A stretch of 31,850 nt of DNA, taken from assembly GCA_030428825.1 (NCBI GenBank), contig JAUIEL010000003.1, positions 1 to 31,850 of the forward strand, in the 5' to 3' direction. The position numbers and the translations under genes are program-made. Positions 16,219 through 24,952 of the stretch are shown here, piece by piece; the first letter of the stretch is position 1; each line of letters begins with the position of its first letter. A model generated the notes under the pieces. The model ran no database searches. It was not told the origin of the DNA and saw only the letters and a list, made by a program, of their open reading frames with translations. Origin of the DNA: a bacterium (GTDB taxonomy: Bacteria; Planctomycetota; B15-G4; JADJEK01).

Positions 16219-18284
16219 TCGCGCCACCACTTCAGGTAGTGGACGAGGTCGGCGAAGTCGTCGCGCCAGGGCGGGTCGTCCGGTCGGGGCGGGAGCGACG
16301 TCCAGCCGTCCGCCGCCGCGTCGAACGGGAGCGCCTGGTCACCGGCCACGACGACCCAGATCGACTCGAGCCGACCGTCCGCCTCCTCGTCCGGCGCGCG
16401 CGGGTCCTCGAGCCCCCACGTCCGGAGCCCCGCCGCCGCCGCCGTCGCCGCGACCGCCCGCGCCAGCGCGACGTGCCGGTTCGTGACGTGGACCGCGATC
16501 GGACCGGTCGGGGCGAGCTTCCGCCGGTAGAGGTCGAACGCCTCGACCGTCAGCAGGTGGGTCGGGACCGCGTCCGAGCTGAACGCGTCGAGGACGAGGA
16601 GGTCGAACGTCCGGTCGTCGGCGGCGGCGATCGAGCGCCGCGCGTCCCCGACCACGACGTCGACCGTCCCCGCCGCGTCCCGCAGATAGGTGAAGAGCCG
16701 CTCGTCCCGCGCGATCCGGACGACCTCCTCGTCGATCTCGAAGAACGTCCACCGCTCGCCCGGCCGCGACCAGGTGGCGAGCGTCCCGACGCCGAGGCCG
16801 ACGAACCCGGCGCGCCGTCGCGCCGCGGTCCCTTCCAGCGCGCGGAGGAGCCGTCCGACGCCGCTCGACGCGTGGTAGTAGGCGAGCGGCGCCGCGGGGT
16901 CGTCGCGCCGTTGGAGCCCGTGCATCGTCGTCCCGTGGTGGTACCGGACCAGCTCGCCGTCGTCCGTCTCGAAGACGCGATGCAGCCCGAAGAACGTCCG
17001 CTCGGCCGAGAGGAGGCGGGCGCCGGGCACGGCGACCCGCTCGTTCCACGGCACGAACACGACGAGGAGGAGGACGACGACGACGTCGGCCGCTCGCTGG
17101 AGGAGGCGGGCACCCTCCTCGTTCGGCCAGGCGAGGTCGCGGCGGTCCCGGAGCAGCGCGCAGAGTCCCATCGCGAGCGGGTACTCGTAGATCGCGTCGA
17201 AGACGGCCGGCGCGACCAGCGCGTGCGCCACGCCGCCGAGGGCGCCGCCGACCGCGACCGCGAGGTAGAACGACGTCAGGTGCTCGGGCGGCGGGCGTTC
17301 GGCGGCGAGGCGTCCGTGCACGGCGAGGCCGCCGACGAGCAGCAGCACGCACGCCATCCCGACCAGGATCGACACGGGGAGGGCCCACCAGAACGCGGTC
17401 GCCAGCAGTCCGATCGCGACCACCGGGACGACGAGCAGCGAGACGATCCGGCGCGACACCGGCGGGCGGCGGGCGAACGCGATCACGAACGTCAGGAGGT
17501 AGATCCCGAGCGGGGCGACCCAGAAGAGCGGGATCGTCGCGACGTCGGTCGTCACGTGGTGCGTGACCCCGAGCATGAGGGAGGACGGGGCGAAGGCGAG
17601 GAGCGCCCACCACGCGAGCCGGCGCATCGTCGGCGCGGCCGCCGGGGGTTCCGGCGTCGGTTCGCCCGCGGGTCCCGGCCGGGAGGGGCGGAGCGACAGG
17701 AACCCGCACCCGAGCGCGAGGATCGAGAAGACGACGAAGCCGATCGACCACGCGTCGCGCTGCTCCGGGAGCGCGAGGCGCGGCTCGACCAGGAACGGAT
17801 AGGCGAGCAGTCCGACGAGCGAGCCGACGTTGCTCGCCGAGTAGAGGAAGTGCGGGTCGCGCGCGCCCTCCGCGCCGGTCCGGGCGAACCACCGCATCAG
17901 CAGCGGCGCCCCCGCGGCGACGAGGACCAGCGGCGCGAGGACCGTCCGCGCGAACGCGGAGACGATCCACGCGACCTCGCCGCCGGCGGAAGGCGCGGCC
18001 GTCGTGCCACTCGTCGGCGCACCGATCGGGAGGGCGACCCACGCCCCGCCGAGCAGCGCGGCGAGGAGGAGGACCTGTGCGTGCGGGCTCCGGAGGCCGA
18101 CGAGGAGGTGCGCGGTCAGGTAGCCGAGGAGGAGCGCGCCCTGGAAGAAGAGCATGCTCGCGTTCCAGACCGCGGGCGTGCCGCCGAGGGTCGGGAGGAC
18201 CGCCTTCGCGCTCATCGGCTGGACGACCATCACCAGCGTCGCGCCGAGCGCGACGGCGATCGCGAAGAGGAGCGTCCGGCTCAC
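16215..18284 (-). CDS. Membrane-fused spermidine-synthase-like protein
   Basis: A 689-residue two-part protein. Residues 1-~430 hold around ten to twelve hydrophobic helices (for example LLFAIAVALGATLVMVV, VSILVGMACVLLLVGGLAV), including ASNVGSLVGLLAYPFLVEP, characteristic of the membrane-fused spermidine synthase family. Residues ~470-689 form a SAM-dependent methyltransferase-like fold: GFVGLGVGTLATW (nucleotide loop), WTFFEIDEEVVRIA, DVVVGDARRSI and LLVLDAFSSDAVPTHLLT. In true spermidine synthases the acidic residues bind the substrates; here Asp is kept in DAFSSDAVP but the activity is not known for these fusions. The GTG at 18284 overlaps the upstream stop as GTGA. Its place in a glycan operon argues against simple polyamine synthesis, but the link is unclear. 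Confidence 0.88.
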   Translation of the reverse strand: MSRTLLFAIAVALGATLVMVVQPMSAKAVLPTLGGTPAVWNASMLFFQGALLLGYLTAHLLVGLRSPHAQVLLLAALLGGAWVALPIGAPTSGTTAAPSAGGEVAWIVSAFARTVLAPLVLVAAGAPLLMRWFARTGAEGARDPHFLYSASNVGSLVGLLAYPFLVEPRLALPEQRDAWSIGFVVFSILALGCGFLSLRPSRPGPAGEPTPEPPAAAPTMRRLAWWALLAFAPSSLMLGVTHHVTTDVATIPLFWVAPLGIYLLTFVIAFARRPPVSRRIVSLLVVPVVAIGLLATAFWWALPVSILVGMACVLLLVGGLAVHGRLAAERPPPEHLTSFYLAVAVGGALGGVAHALVAPAVFDAIYEYPLAMGLCALLRDRRDLAWPNEEGARLLQRAADVVVVLLLVVFVPWNERVAVPGARLLSAERTFFGLHRVFETDDGELVRYHHGTTMHGLQRRDDPAAPLAYYHASSGVGRLLRALEGTAARRRAGFVGLGVGTLATWSRPGERWTFFEIDEEVVRIARDERLFTYLRDAAGTVDVVVGDARRSIAAADDRTFDLLVLDAFSSDAVPTHLLTVEAFDLYRRKLAPTGPIAVHVTNRHVALARAVAATAAAAGLRTWGLEDPRAPDEEADGRLESIWVVVAGDQALPFDAAADGWTSLPPRPDDPPWRDDFADLVHYLKWWRE

Positions 18285-18997
18285 CGCACGCGCTCGCGCA
18301 GCAGCACCCAGACCGCCTCGAAGAAGTCGCGCGCCCCGATCTTCTTCCCCTCGGCCTTCCCGCGCGGTTGGTAGCGTATCGGCACCTCGGCGATCGGGAT
18401 CTTCCGGCGGGCGATGCGCGCCGTCACCTCGGGGCAGAACTCGAAGCGCTCGCACTCGAGGTCGAGGTCCATCAGGAGGGAGCGGCGGAAGAGCTTGTAC
18501 CCGGTCGGCTCGTCGGTGAGGTGGGTGCGGAACAGCGCGTTCGTCAGCAGCGTGAGGCAGCGTCCGCCGAGGTACGCGGGGAGCGAGGCGTGACGCCGGT
18601 TCGACGGCTCGAGGAGGCGGGAGCCGTAGACGACGTCGAGGTCGCCGTCCCGCTGGCGGCGGAGGAGGCGCTCCCAGTCTCGCGGGTCGTACTCGAGGTC
18701 GGCGTCCTGCACCAGCACGAGGTCGCCGGTCGCCGCGGCGAACCCGGTCCGGAGGGCCGCGCCCTTGCCGCGGTTCCGCTCGTGCGCGAGGACGAGGACG
18801 TCGCCGGCGGTCCGGTTCCGGGCCAGCTCCTCGAGGAGCGCGCGGCTGCCGTCGGTCGAGCCGTCGTCGACGACGATCAGCTCGCGGGTCAGGCCGAGGG
18901 GGGAGAGGTCGACGTCGAGGGCGCGCTCCATCAACGTCGGGAGCGTCGCCTCCTCGTTGTAGACCGGGATGATCACGGAGAGTCGTCGGGCCGGCAT
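18281..18997 (-). CDS. Family 2 glycosyltransferase, polyprenyl-phosphate-sugar synthase-like
   Basis: A 238-residue GT-A enzyme of the DPM1/Ppm type that loads a sugar from a nucleotide sugar onto polyprenyl phosphate. Motifs in order: VIIPVYNEEATL, IVVDDGSTDGSRALL, HERNRGKGAALRTGF, the DxD-type QDADLEYDP, and later DEPTGYKLFRRSLL and IRYQPRGKAEGKKIG. It lacks C-terminal membrane helices, so it is the soluble short form. The second ATG (18997) is chosen because GGGGAG lies just upstream; an ATG 27 bases earlier has no Shine-Dalgarno. First gene of the minus-strand operon ending at 13410. The product (sugar-P-polyprenol) would feed the family 39-like GT-C enzyme two genes downstream. The divergent gap to the next + gene is only 62 bases. 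Confidence 0.93.
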   Translation of the reverse strand: MPARRLSVIIPVYNEEATLPTLMERALDVDLSPLGLTRELIVVDDGSTDGSRALLEELARNRTAGDVLVLAHERNRGKGAALRTGFAAATGDLVLVQDADLEYDPRDWERLLRRQRDGDLDVVYGSRLLEPSNRRHASLPAYLGGRCLTLLTNALFRTHLTDEPTGYKLFRRSLLMDLDLECERFEFCPEVTARIARRKIPIAEVPIRYQPRGKAEGKKIGARDFFEAVWVLLRERVR

Positions 18998-19059
18998 CGT
19001 CTCCCCGTGGTCGGCGCGTCGCATCGACGCCGATCGTACGCTCCGGTCGGGGCCGCGTC

Positions 19060-20790
19060 ATGAAGCTGGTCGCCGCGATCGCCGCGCTGATCGTCGGGTT
19101 CGTGGTGCCGACGATCGCGTTCCCGTGGTTCGAGTGGAGCGGACTGCTCGGGACCGATCCGTACATGCGGCTGGCCCGCGTCGAGCGATGGCACGAGACC
19201 GGGGACTGGACCGAGTCGATCCATCCGCGCGTCGCCTGGCCGGAGGGGGCGAGCCTCCACTGGACGAGGCCGCTGGACGTCGTGCTCCGGGCGGGCGGCG
19301 CGGCGCTCTCGCCGTGGCTCGGGTTCCACGACGGGCTCCGGATCTTCTCGTACGTCGTGAACCCGCTCTGCCTCTTCCTCGCCCTGCTCGCGCTCGATCG
19401 GACGCTCCGGCGCCGGCTCGATCCGACGCGCCGGTTCCTGCTCGTCGCCCTGCTCCCGTTGCAGCCGGCGGTCATGGCGTACACGACGGCGCCCCGGATC
19501 GATCACCACGCGGCGCTCCTGGCCGGCCTCTGCCTCGCGGTCGGGTGGCTGGTCCGGATCGCCGACGACGGGACTGGGCGGCGTCGCCGGCTCGACCTCC
19601 TGGCGCTCCTCTGCGCGTTCCTCCTCTGGGTCAGCTTCGAGTTCCTGGTCGTCGTCGTCTTCGTCGCCGCGTCGCTCTGGATCCTCTGGGTCGTGGGTCG
19701 GTTCGACTTCCGGCCGCACGCGCTCCGGTTCGGCGGCGCGCTGACGGCGGGGTTGGCGGTCGCGCTCACGATCGAGCGCGGCGTGGAGGGGTGGTCGGCG
19801 TGGGAGGTCGATCGGATCTCGGCGATGACGGTGGTGCTCGGCCTCGCGATCGTCGCGGCGTCGGCCGTCCCGGCGCTCCTGCGGCCGGGGGCGGCGGAGC
19901 GATCGGCGGCGTCGCGGCTCGGCCTCGTCGTCGCCGGCGCGGCGGCGACGGTGGTCGTCTTCCACCTCGTCTTCCCGACGCTCTGGCGCGCGCCGCTCGA
20001 GCTCGTCGACCCGCGGATCGTGCCGCTCTGGTACGCCGAGGTCGAGGAGATCCAGCCGCTCGTCCGGGACGGGCGGCTGCACTTCGGGGTGCTCGGGACG
20101 ATCGTGTTCGTGGTCGTCGCGCTGCCGTTCCTCGCGAGGCGCCTGCTCGTCCAGCGGCCGCCCGACGCGCTCTGGACGGTCTCCGCGGTCGGCGTCGCGA
20201 TCTTCGTGCCGCTCACCTGCTACCAGCAGCGGAACGCGCTCTTCGCCGAGCTCCCGCTCCTCCTGCCGGTCGTCGAGCTGTCGGCGCGCCTGTTCCACTG
20301 GACGAGCCGCCGGCGGACGATGGCCGGCCGTCTCTCGCTCCACGCGCTCCACCTCACGGTGGTGATGGCGCTGCCGGTGGCCGTGTCGGCGCTCCGGGCG
20401 CTCGTCCCCGACGGGCTCGGGCGCGAGGTCTCGACCGGGACGGCGGCGCGCGCGCGGATGCTCTCCTGGCTCGCCGCGTTCGAGGGCGGCGCGCCGAGGG
20501 TCGTCCTGGCCGACATCGACCTCGGGGCGACCCTCGTCTTCGAGACGCCGCACCGCGTCGTCGCCGCGCCGTACCACCGGAACGGCGACGCGATCTTCGA
20601 CGGCGTGACGTTCTTCGAGACGGACGACCCGGAGGTGGCGCGGGAGATCGCGCGGCGCCGCGGCGCCGAGCTCGTCCTGTTCGAGGGGCCGCCGCGAGGC
20701 TGGGCGGCGCGCCCGCCGGCGTGGCTCGTCCCGGTCCCGCTCCCGGCCGAGCTCGCGCGCGAGTTCTCGCTCTTCCGCTGCGCTCCGTAG
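19060..20790 (+). CDS. STT3/AglB-like GT-C membrane protein
   Basis: A 576-residue multi-pass membrane protein with a soluble C-terminal part from ~residue 470. Two features match the oligosaccharyltransferase fold: an N-terminal loop GTDPYMRLARVE (D33), comparable to the DPxYH/R motif of STT3/AglB, and APRIDHHAALL (D148), comparable to the DHH motif of the second acidic loop. The C-terminal WWDYG-type sequon-reading motif is not visible, so it may be a relative that glycosylates something else, or a transferase with a different acceptor. The segment HPRVAWPEGASLHWTRPLDVVL is seen in a broad uncharacterised bacterial family with this fold. Only a weak GGGG precedes the ATG. It is followed after 45 bases by the tandem-repeat gene, with which it probably shares a transcript. 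Confidence 0.85.
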   Translation: MKLVAAIAALIVGFVVPTIAFPWFEWSGLLGTDPYMRLARVERWHETGDWTESIHPRVAWPEGASLHWTRPLDVVLRAGGAALSPWLGFHDGLRIFSYVVNPLCLFLALLALDRTLRRRLDPTRRFLLVALLPLQPAVMAYTTAPRIDHHAALLAGLCLAVGWLVRIADDGTGRRRRLDLLALLCAFLLWVSFEFLVVVVFVAASLWILWVVGRFDFRPHALRFGGALTAGLAVALTIERGVEGWSAWEVDRISAMTVVLGLAIVAASAVPALLRPGAAERSAASRLGLVVAGAAATVVVFHLVFPTLWRAPLELVDPRIVPLWYAEVEEIQPLVRDGRLHFGVLGTIVFVVVALPFLARRLLVQRPPDALWTVSAVGVAIFVPLTCYQQRNALFAELPLLLPVVELSARLFHWTSRRRTMAGRLSLHALHLTVVMALPVAVSALRALVPDGLGREVSTGTAARARMLSWLAAFEGGAPRVVLADIDLGATLVFETPHRVVAAPYHRNGDAIFDGVTFFETDDPEVAREIARRRGAELVLFEGPPRGWAARPPAWLVPVPLPAELAREFSLFRCAP

Positions 20791-20835
20791 AATCTCTCCG
20801 ACCGGCCCCCTCCTTCTCCGATCCCCGAGGCGAAC

Positions 20836-22083
20836 ATGAACGACGTCGCGACCCGAATCGAAGCGCTCGAGCGAGCCGTCCGCCGCGGGCGGGCTCAGAA
20901 CGCGATCCTCGGCCTCCTCCTCGTCGCGGGGGCGACCGTCGCCGCCCGCCCGGAGGAGCCGCCCGAGGTGCAGGACCTCGTCCAGGCGCGCCAGTTCGAG
21001 GTCGTCGACGAGCAGGGGCTCGTCCTCGCGTCGCTCGGCGCCGGCGACGGGGCGGGGGCGCTGTTCGTCGGGACGCGCGCCGGCCCGGGGGGGGCGTTCC
21101 TCGGCGTCGACGCGCAGGGGGCGGGGCAGATCTCCGCGAAGGGGCGGGACGGGCGGATCGTCGCGGCGCTCGCCGCGGACGAGAAGGGGAACGGCACGGT
21201 CCTCTGCAACCGGCCGGACGGCGAGAACGTCGTCGTGTTCGGGGTCGACGGGAGCGACGGCGGGTACGCGCGGCTCGCCTCGAAGACGGGGGGCTCGACC
21301 CTCCTCTCGATCGACGACAACGGGAACGGCACGCTCTCCCTGAAGGGGGACGGCGGAAAGGTCGCGGCGCGGATCGGCGCGGACTCGAACGGCCACGGCG
21401 TGCTGTCGCTCTCCACGGTGAAGGGGGAGCCGATCGTCGGGCTCGGGGCCGATCCGTACGGCAACGGGCTGGTGACGGTGAAGGACGAGACGGGGAAGGA
21501 CGTGGCGGGGATCGGCGTCGACGACAACGGACGGGCCCAGGTCCTCGTCCACGGGAAGACCGGCGCCGTCGCGTCGCTCGGGCCGGACGGGAACGGCAAC
21601 GGCAGCCTCGTCGTCCACTCCCGCAGCGGCGCGGGGCAGGCGCACGTGGCGATCGACGAGAGCGGGAACGGGGCGTTCCACTCGTTCGGCGCCAAGGGGA
21701 GCGTGGCGGCGACGATGTCCGCGGACGGCGCGGGGAACGGTCAGGTCCTCGTCGCGGCGGGGAAGGGGAAGGGCTCGACGTTGATGGCGGTCGACTCGAA
21801 CGGGAACGGCCAGCTCATCGTCAGCAGCAAGAAGGGCCTGATCGCGACCGCGGTCACCGTCGAGGGGACCGGCAACGGCAGCGTGCTCGTCCGCTCGAAC
21901 AAGGGGAAGGACGCCGCCAACCTCCGCGTCGACGACCAGGGGAACGGCCGCCTCCTCGTCGCGTCTTCCGCCGGGACCGTCGCCGCCACCCTCGGCGCGA
22001 CCAAGAGCGGCTTCGGCATCCTCCTCGCCCGGACGGAGGAGGGGACCGCGCGCTTCCCCGCCGCCGCCGAGGACGGCGAGTGA
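20836..22083 (+). CDS. Membrane-anchored tandem-repeat protein, beta-solenoid-like
   Basis: Not a recognised family. 415 residues: a basic N-terminal helix (RIEALERAVRRGRAQ), one hydrophobic anchor (NAILGLLLVAGATVAA, about 25-40), then fifteen contiguous repeats covering residues 53-394. Consensus: two to four short strand residues, about four polar residues, Gly, then hxAxhGhD, then xxGNG; each unit is 22 or 23 residues long. Such strict short-strand/Gly-turn repeats suggest a stacked beta structure. The Arg-rich segment before the anchor predicts N-in, C-out topology, so the repeats would face outside. Junctions carry D-x-N-G-N-G, not a complete Ca-binding loop, and four N-G-S/T sequons. 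The ATG has GAGG at 7 bases. It ends 13 bases from the opposite-strand gene. Confidence 0.88.
   Translation: MNDVATRIEALERAVRRGRAQNAILGLLLVAGATVAARPEEPPEVQDLVQARQFEVVDEQGLVLASLGAGDGAGALFVGTRAGPGGAFLGVDAQGAGQISAKGRDGRIVAALAADEKGNGTVLCNRPDGENVVVFGVDGSDGGYARLASKTGGSTLLSIDDNGNGTLSLKGDGGKVAARIGADSNGHGVLSLSTVKGEPIVGLGADPYGNGLVTVKDETGKDVAGIGVDDNGRAQVLVHGKTGAVASLGPDGNGNGSLVVHSRSGAGQAHVAIDESGNGAFHSFGAKGSVAATMSADGAGNGQVLVAAGKGKGSTLMAVDSNGNGQLIVSSKKGLIATAVTVEGTGNGSVLVRSNKGKDAANLRVDDQGNGRLLVASSAGTVAATLGATKSGFGILLARTEEGTARFPAAAEDGE
20992..22017 (+). repeat. Fifteen coding repeats of 66-69 bases
   Basis: The region encodes 342 residues that divide exactly into fifteen units of 22 or 23 residues. The most conserved positions are the central Gly, the (A/I)D before the turn, and the closing GNG. 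At the DNA level the repeats are diverged, with the most similar stretch around GGGAACGGC at the unit junctions, so the repeats are old or under selection on protein rather than recently copied. Confidence 0.85.
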
Positions 22084-22096
22084 CCGACGGTGGGGG

Positions 22097-24952
22097 TCAG
22101 TTCGATCGGAACGCGGGCGCGGCCGGGTCGCCGCGGGACTCGAGGTAGGCGAGGAGGTCGAGGATCTGCTCGAGGGTGAGGCGGTCGAGCAGGCCGGGGG
22201 GCATGGGGGAGCCGTCGGCGGGGCGGGTGGTGAGGACGTCGCGGCGGTGGATCGTGACCCGGGCGCCGGTCAGCGCGTCGCGGCGGACCACGAACTCGCC
22301 GCCGTGCTCCGCGACGATCCGACCGGTCACGATCCGTCCGTCCGCGAGGACGAGATCGGTGTCGCGGTACTGGTCCGACACGACCGCCGCCGGATCGAGG
22401 ATCGCCTCCAGGAGCTCCGCGCGGGAGAAGCGGCTCGACACGGACGTGAGGTCGGGCGCCACGCCGTTCCCCCCCGCGCCGTCGAACCGATGGCAGCGGG
22501 CGCAGAGCGCGCTCTCGTACGCCGCCTTGCCGCGAAGGAAGCTCCGGTCCTCGCCGGCCCGCGGCAGCTCGGGGAGGAGTGTCGCCGCGGTCCACGGCTC
22601 GGCGTCGTCGCGCGGGACCAGCGACGGCGGCGGCTCGGCGGCTCGCGTCGACCGTCCGCGGTCCTCCGGCGGGAGACGCAGCCGCATCGCGTCGACGTAG
22701 CCGCGCAGACTGTGCCCTCCGTCCGCCTCGTCCGCGTCGAGCAGGAAGCGCACGTACCGGTCCCGCTGCTCGGCGGTGAACGTCGGGACGTGGTCGCGCA
22801 CGGCGAACGCGAGGTCGAACCGCTCCTCGAGCGGGAGGTCGTCCCCGAGCCGCTCGACCGCCCGGCCGACGAGGTCCGGCGCGCCGAGCGCCAGCAGGAG
22901 GGAGAACCGCTCCCGCTCGAGCGTCCCGTCGTCGGAGCCGGGCCACGGGGAGACCCGCTCGATCCACGCGGCGCGCGTCGCCTCGTCCGGGAGGCCGCCG
23001 CGGACCAGCGCCAGCGCCGCGATCCGGAGCTCGTCGAGCCGCTGCCGCCGCGAGAGCGACGTGAACGGGTGTCGTCCGACCGTCGCCAGCACGTCCGCCG
23101 CGTGTGCCGCCCCGACGCGCACCGCCGCCAGCATCCCCTGCTGGTTCACGTCGACGTCGCTCGCTTCCGACGTGGCGGAGAGCCACTCCTCGGTCGGGCG
23201 CGACTCGAGCTCGACCCGCGCCGCGTACCGGGCGAAACGGTCGTCCGAGCCGAGCGCGGCGACGAGCGCTCCGGTCGGCCGCTCGCCCGTCGCGGTCGCC
23301 TCCGCGGAGCTCGGGAGCCGGGGAGTGACCGCCGCGACGTCGCCGCCGGCCCACGCGACTCGGTACAGCCCCGACTGCGTCCCGCGCCCGCCGGTCGTGA
23401 ACCAGAGCGCCCCGTCCGGTCCGATCTCGAGGTCGGTGACGTTCAGCGGGGTCCCGGTCAGGAACGCCTCGAACGAGCCGGAGTACGAGGTCCCGCGCGC
23501 CTCGAGGTGCACGGCGAGGATCCGCCCCTCGCTCCAGTCGCCCGCGAAGAGCGCCCTCCGGTAGCGCGGCGGAAACGCCGCCCCGGCGCCGAATCGGACC
23601 CCGGTCGGCGAGCCGCGGCCGACGTCGACGACGCCCGGCAGCGAGTCGGGATAGTGCGCCGGCCACTTCCCCGACCCCGACCGCCAGCCGTACTCGCCCG
23701 CCCGCACGACGTGGACGATGCGGGTCGGCCGGTACCACGGGAGCCCGACGTCCCACTCCATGTCGGAGTCGAACGTGAACAGGTCGCCCTCCGGAGAGAA
23801 CGCGAGGTCGTACGCGTTCCGCATCCCGGCCGCCCAGAGCTCGATCGTTCCGTCGGCCGCGAGCCGCAGGACGTGCGACCCCGGCGCGAGCACGCCGCGC
23901 GCGTGACCGTTCGGGTCCCACTCCCGTGGCGACAGGAGGTCCTCGGCGAAGTTCCGGTGCGGCGACGACGGCGCGGTCTCCGGCCGGCTCACCATGTTCC
24001 CGTGGATCAGCCAGAGCGCGCCGTCCGGTCCGAGGACGACCCCGTGACAGCCGTGCTCGCCGCCGCCGTGCCAGGCGAAGCGCCGCTCGCCGTCGCCGTA
24101 CCCGCCGTCCTCGTCGCCCGGGAAGAACCAGAGGCCGCCGTCCGCGTCCCGCCGGCCGGTGTTGACGTTCGCGTACAGGCCGCCGTGCGCGAACAGGAGC
24201 CCCTGGGCGGCGCCGCGGAACAGGTCGGGGAACAGCTCGGCCCGGACGGCGGCGCGGTCCCGGACGTCGAGCCGGAGGAGTCCGCCCTCCTCTCGCCCGC
24301 AGACGACGCGCCCCTCGGGGTCGAACGTCATCGAGACCCACGACCCCTCGCCGAACCGGGAACCCCGGACGAGCTCGACCGTGAAGCCGTCGAGCGCGGT
24401 CATCTCCTCGGCGGGCGTCGCCGGCCGCTCGACGAACGGATCGGACCAGACGACGCCCGCGTCCGTGTGACGGCCGAACGAGTGCGCCGCCGTCTCGCCG
24501 TCCGCCCCGCCGACCCGCCAGGTCGCGTCCGAGACGAGCCACGGCGTCCACGCCGTGCCCTCGCCGGCCGCTCGCGCGTCCTCCGCGACGTCCAGCCGCA
24601 CGAGCAGCCCCGCCGGACCGCCCCAGTTCGAACACTCGACCTCGAGGACGTTCTCGCCGACGGCCAACCGGTCGGCCACGTCGAAGACGGTCGCCGCCTC
24701 CCAGTGCCCGTTCGATCCGAGCTCCTCGCCGTTCAGCCGGACGTCGAAGTGGTTGTCGCACGTGATCAGGAGACGCGCCGCCGTCGGCAACGGGGCGTCG
24801 AGCGCGAAGGCGCGGCCGAGCGTGCACGCGTCGTCGGCGTCCGCCGACGACCAGATCCACTCCGCGACCGGTTCGTTCGAGGAGGCGGCGGGAGCCGCGG
24901 AGCAGGGGAGGGCGAACGACGAGGCGAGGAGGGCGCGGACGGCGAGGCTCAC
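22097..24952 (-). CDS. Secreted PVC-type propeller/HEAT/cytochrome c protein
   Basis: A 951-residue exported protein. The start is GTG at 24952, overlapping the cyclase stop as GTGA, followed by a signal peptide (LAVRALLASSFALPCSAAPA). Domains: (a) ~28-165, a jelly-roll like galactose-binding domain (CDNHFDVRLNGEELG, NVLEVECSNWGG); (b) ~190-560, a beta-propeller of the planctomycete membrane-bound dehydrogenase group (FDPEGRVVCGREEGGLLRLD, GMRNAYDLAFSPEGDLFTFDSDMEWD, WYRPTRIVHVVRAGEYGWRSGSGKW); (c) ~570-790, HEAT-like helices; (d) a haem c domain with CARCH near 816 and a likely distal Met in SPMPP near 916, joined by the DLVLADGRIVTGRIV strand region. Probably oxidises an organic substrate, possibly sugar, and passes electrons to the haem. 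The substrate is unknown. Confidence 0.93.
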   Translation of the reverse strand: MSLAVRALLASSFALPCSAAPAASSNEPVAEWIWSSADADDACTLGRAFALDAPLPTAARLLITCDNHFDVRLNGEELGSNGHWEAATVFDVADRLAVGENVLEVECSNWGGPAGLLVRLDVAEDARAAGEGTAWTPWLVSDATWRVGGADGETAAHSFGRHTDAGVVWSDPFVERPATPAEEMTALDGFTVELVRGSRFGEGSWVSMTFDPEGRVVCGREEGGLLRLDVRDRAAVRAELFPDLFRGAAQGLLFAHGGLYANVNTGRRDADGGLWFFPGDEDGGYGDGERRFAWHGGGEHGCHGVVLGPDGALWLIHGNMVSRPETAPSSPHRNFAEDLLSPREWDPNGHARGVLAPGSHVLRLAADGTIELWAAGMRNAYDLAFSPEGDLFTFDSDMEWDVGLPWYRPTRIVHVVRAGEYGWRSGSGKWPAHYPDSLPGVVDVGRGSPTGVRFGAGAAFPPRYRRALFAGDWSEGRILAVHLEARGTSYSGSFEAFLTGTPLNVTDLEIGPDGALWFTTGGRGTQSGLYRVAWAGGDVAAVTPRLPSSAEATATGERPTGALVAALGSDDRFARYAARVELESRPTEEWLSATSEASDVDVNQQGMLAAVRVGAAHAADVLATVGRHPFTSLSRRQRLDELRIAALALVRGGLPDEATRAAWIERVSPWPGSDDGTLERERFSLLLALGAPDLVGRAVERLGDDLPLEERFDLAFAVRDHVPTFTAEQRDRYVRFLLDADEADGGHSLRGYVDAMRLRLPPEDRGRSTRAAEPPPSLVPRDDAEPWTAATLLPELPRAGEDRSFLRGKAAYESALCARCHRFDGAGGNGVAPDLTSVSSRFSRAELLEAILDPAAVVSDQYRDTDLVLADGRIVTGRIVAEHGGEFVVRRDALTGARVTIHRRDVLTTRPADGSPMPPGLLDRLTLEQILDLLAYLESRGDPAAPAFRSN

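Noticed and set aside
16239..18374. Long + frame of ~711 codons opposite the spermidine-synthase-like gene
   Set aside because: Charged low-complexity product; the minus-strand gene has clear domain motifs and coupled starts.
20992..22017. Dockerin or EF-hand calcium loops (DxNGNG)
   Set aside because: The 12-residue ligand set is incomplete and the 22-23-residue spacing does not fit dockerins or EF hands.
20992..22017. CRISPR array suggested by regular spacing
   Set aside because: The repeats are diverged in DNA, are in frame, and encode protein; no direct repeat of constant sequence with spacers.
18969..22148. Long + frame of ~1059 codons
   Set aside because: Low-complexity Arg-rich product; it lies over the STT3-like and repeat genes in another frame.
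21741..24860. Long - frame of ~1039 codons
   Set aside because: Arg-rich shadow of the secreted cytochrome protein, without motifs.
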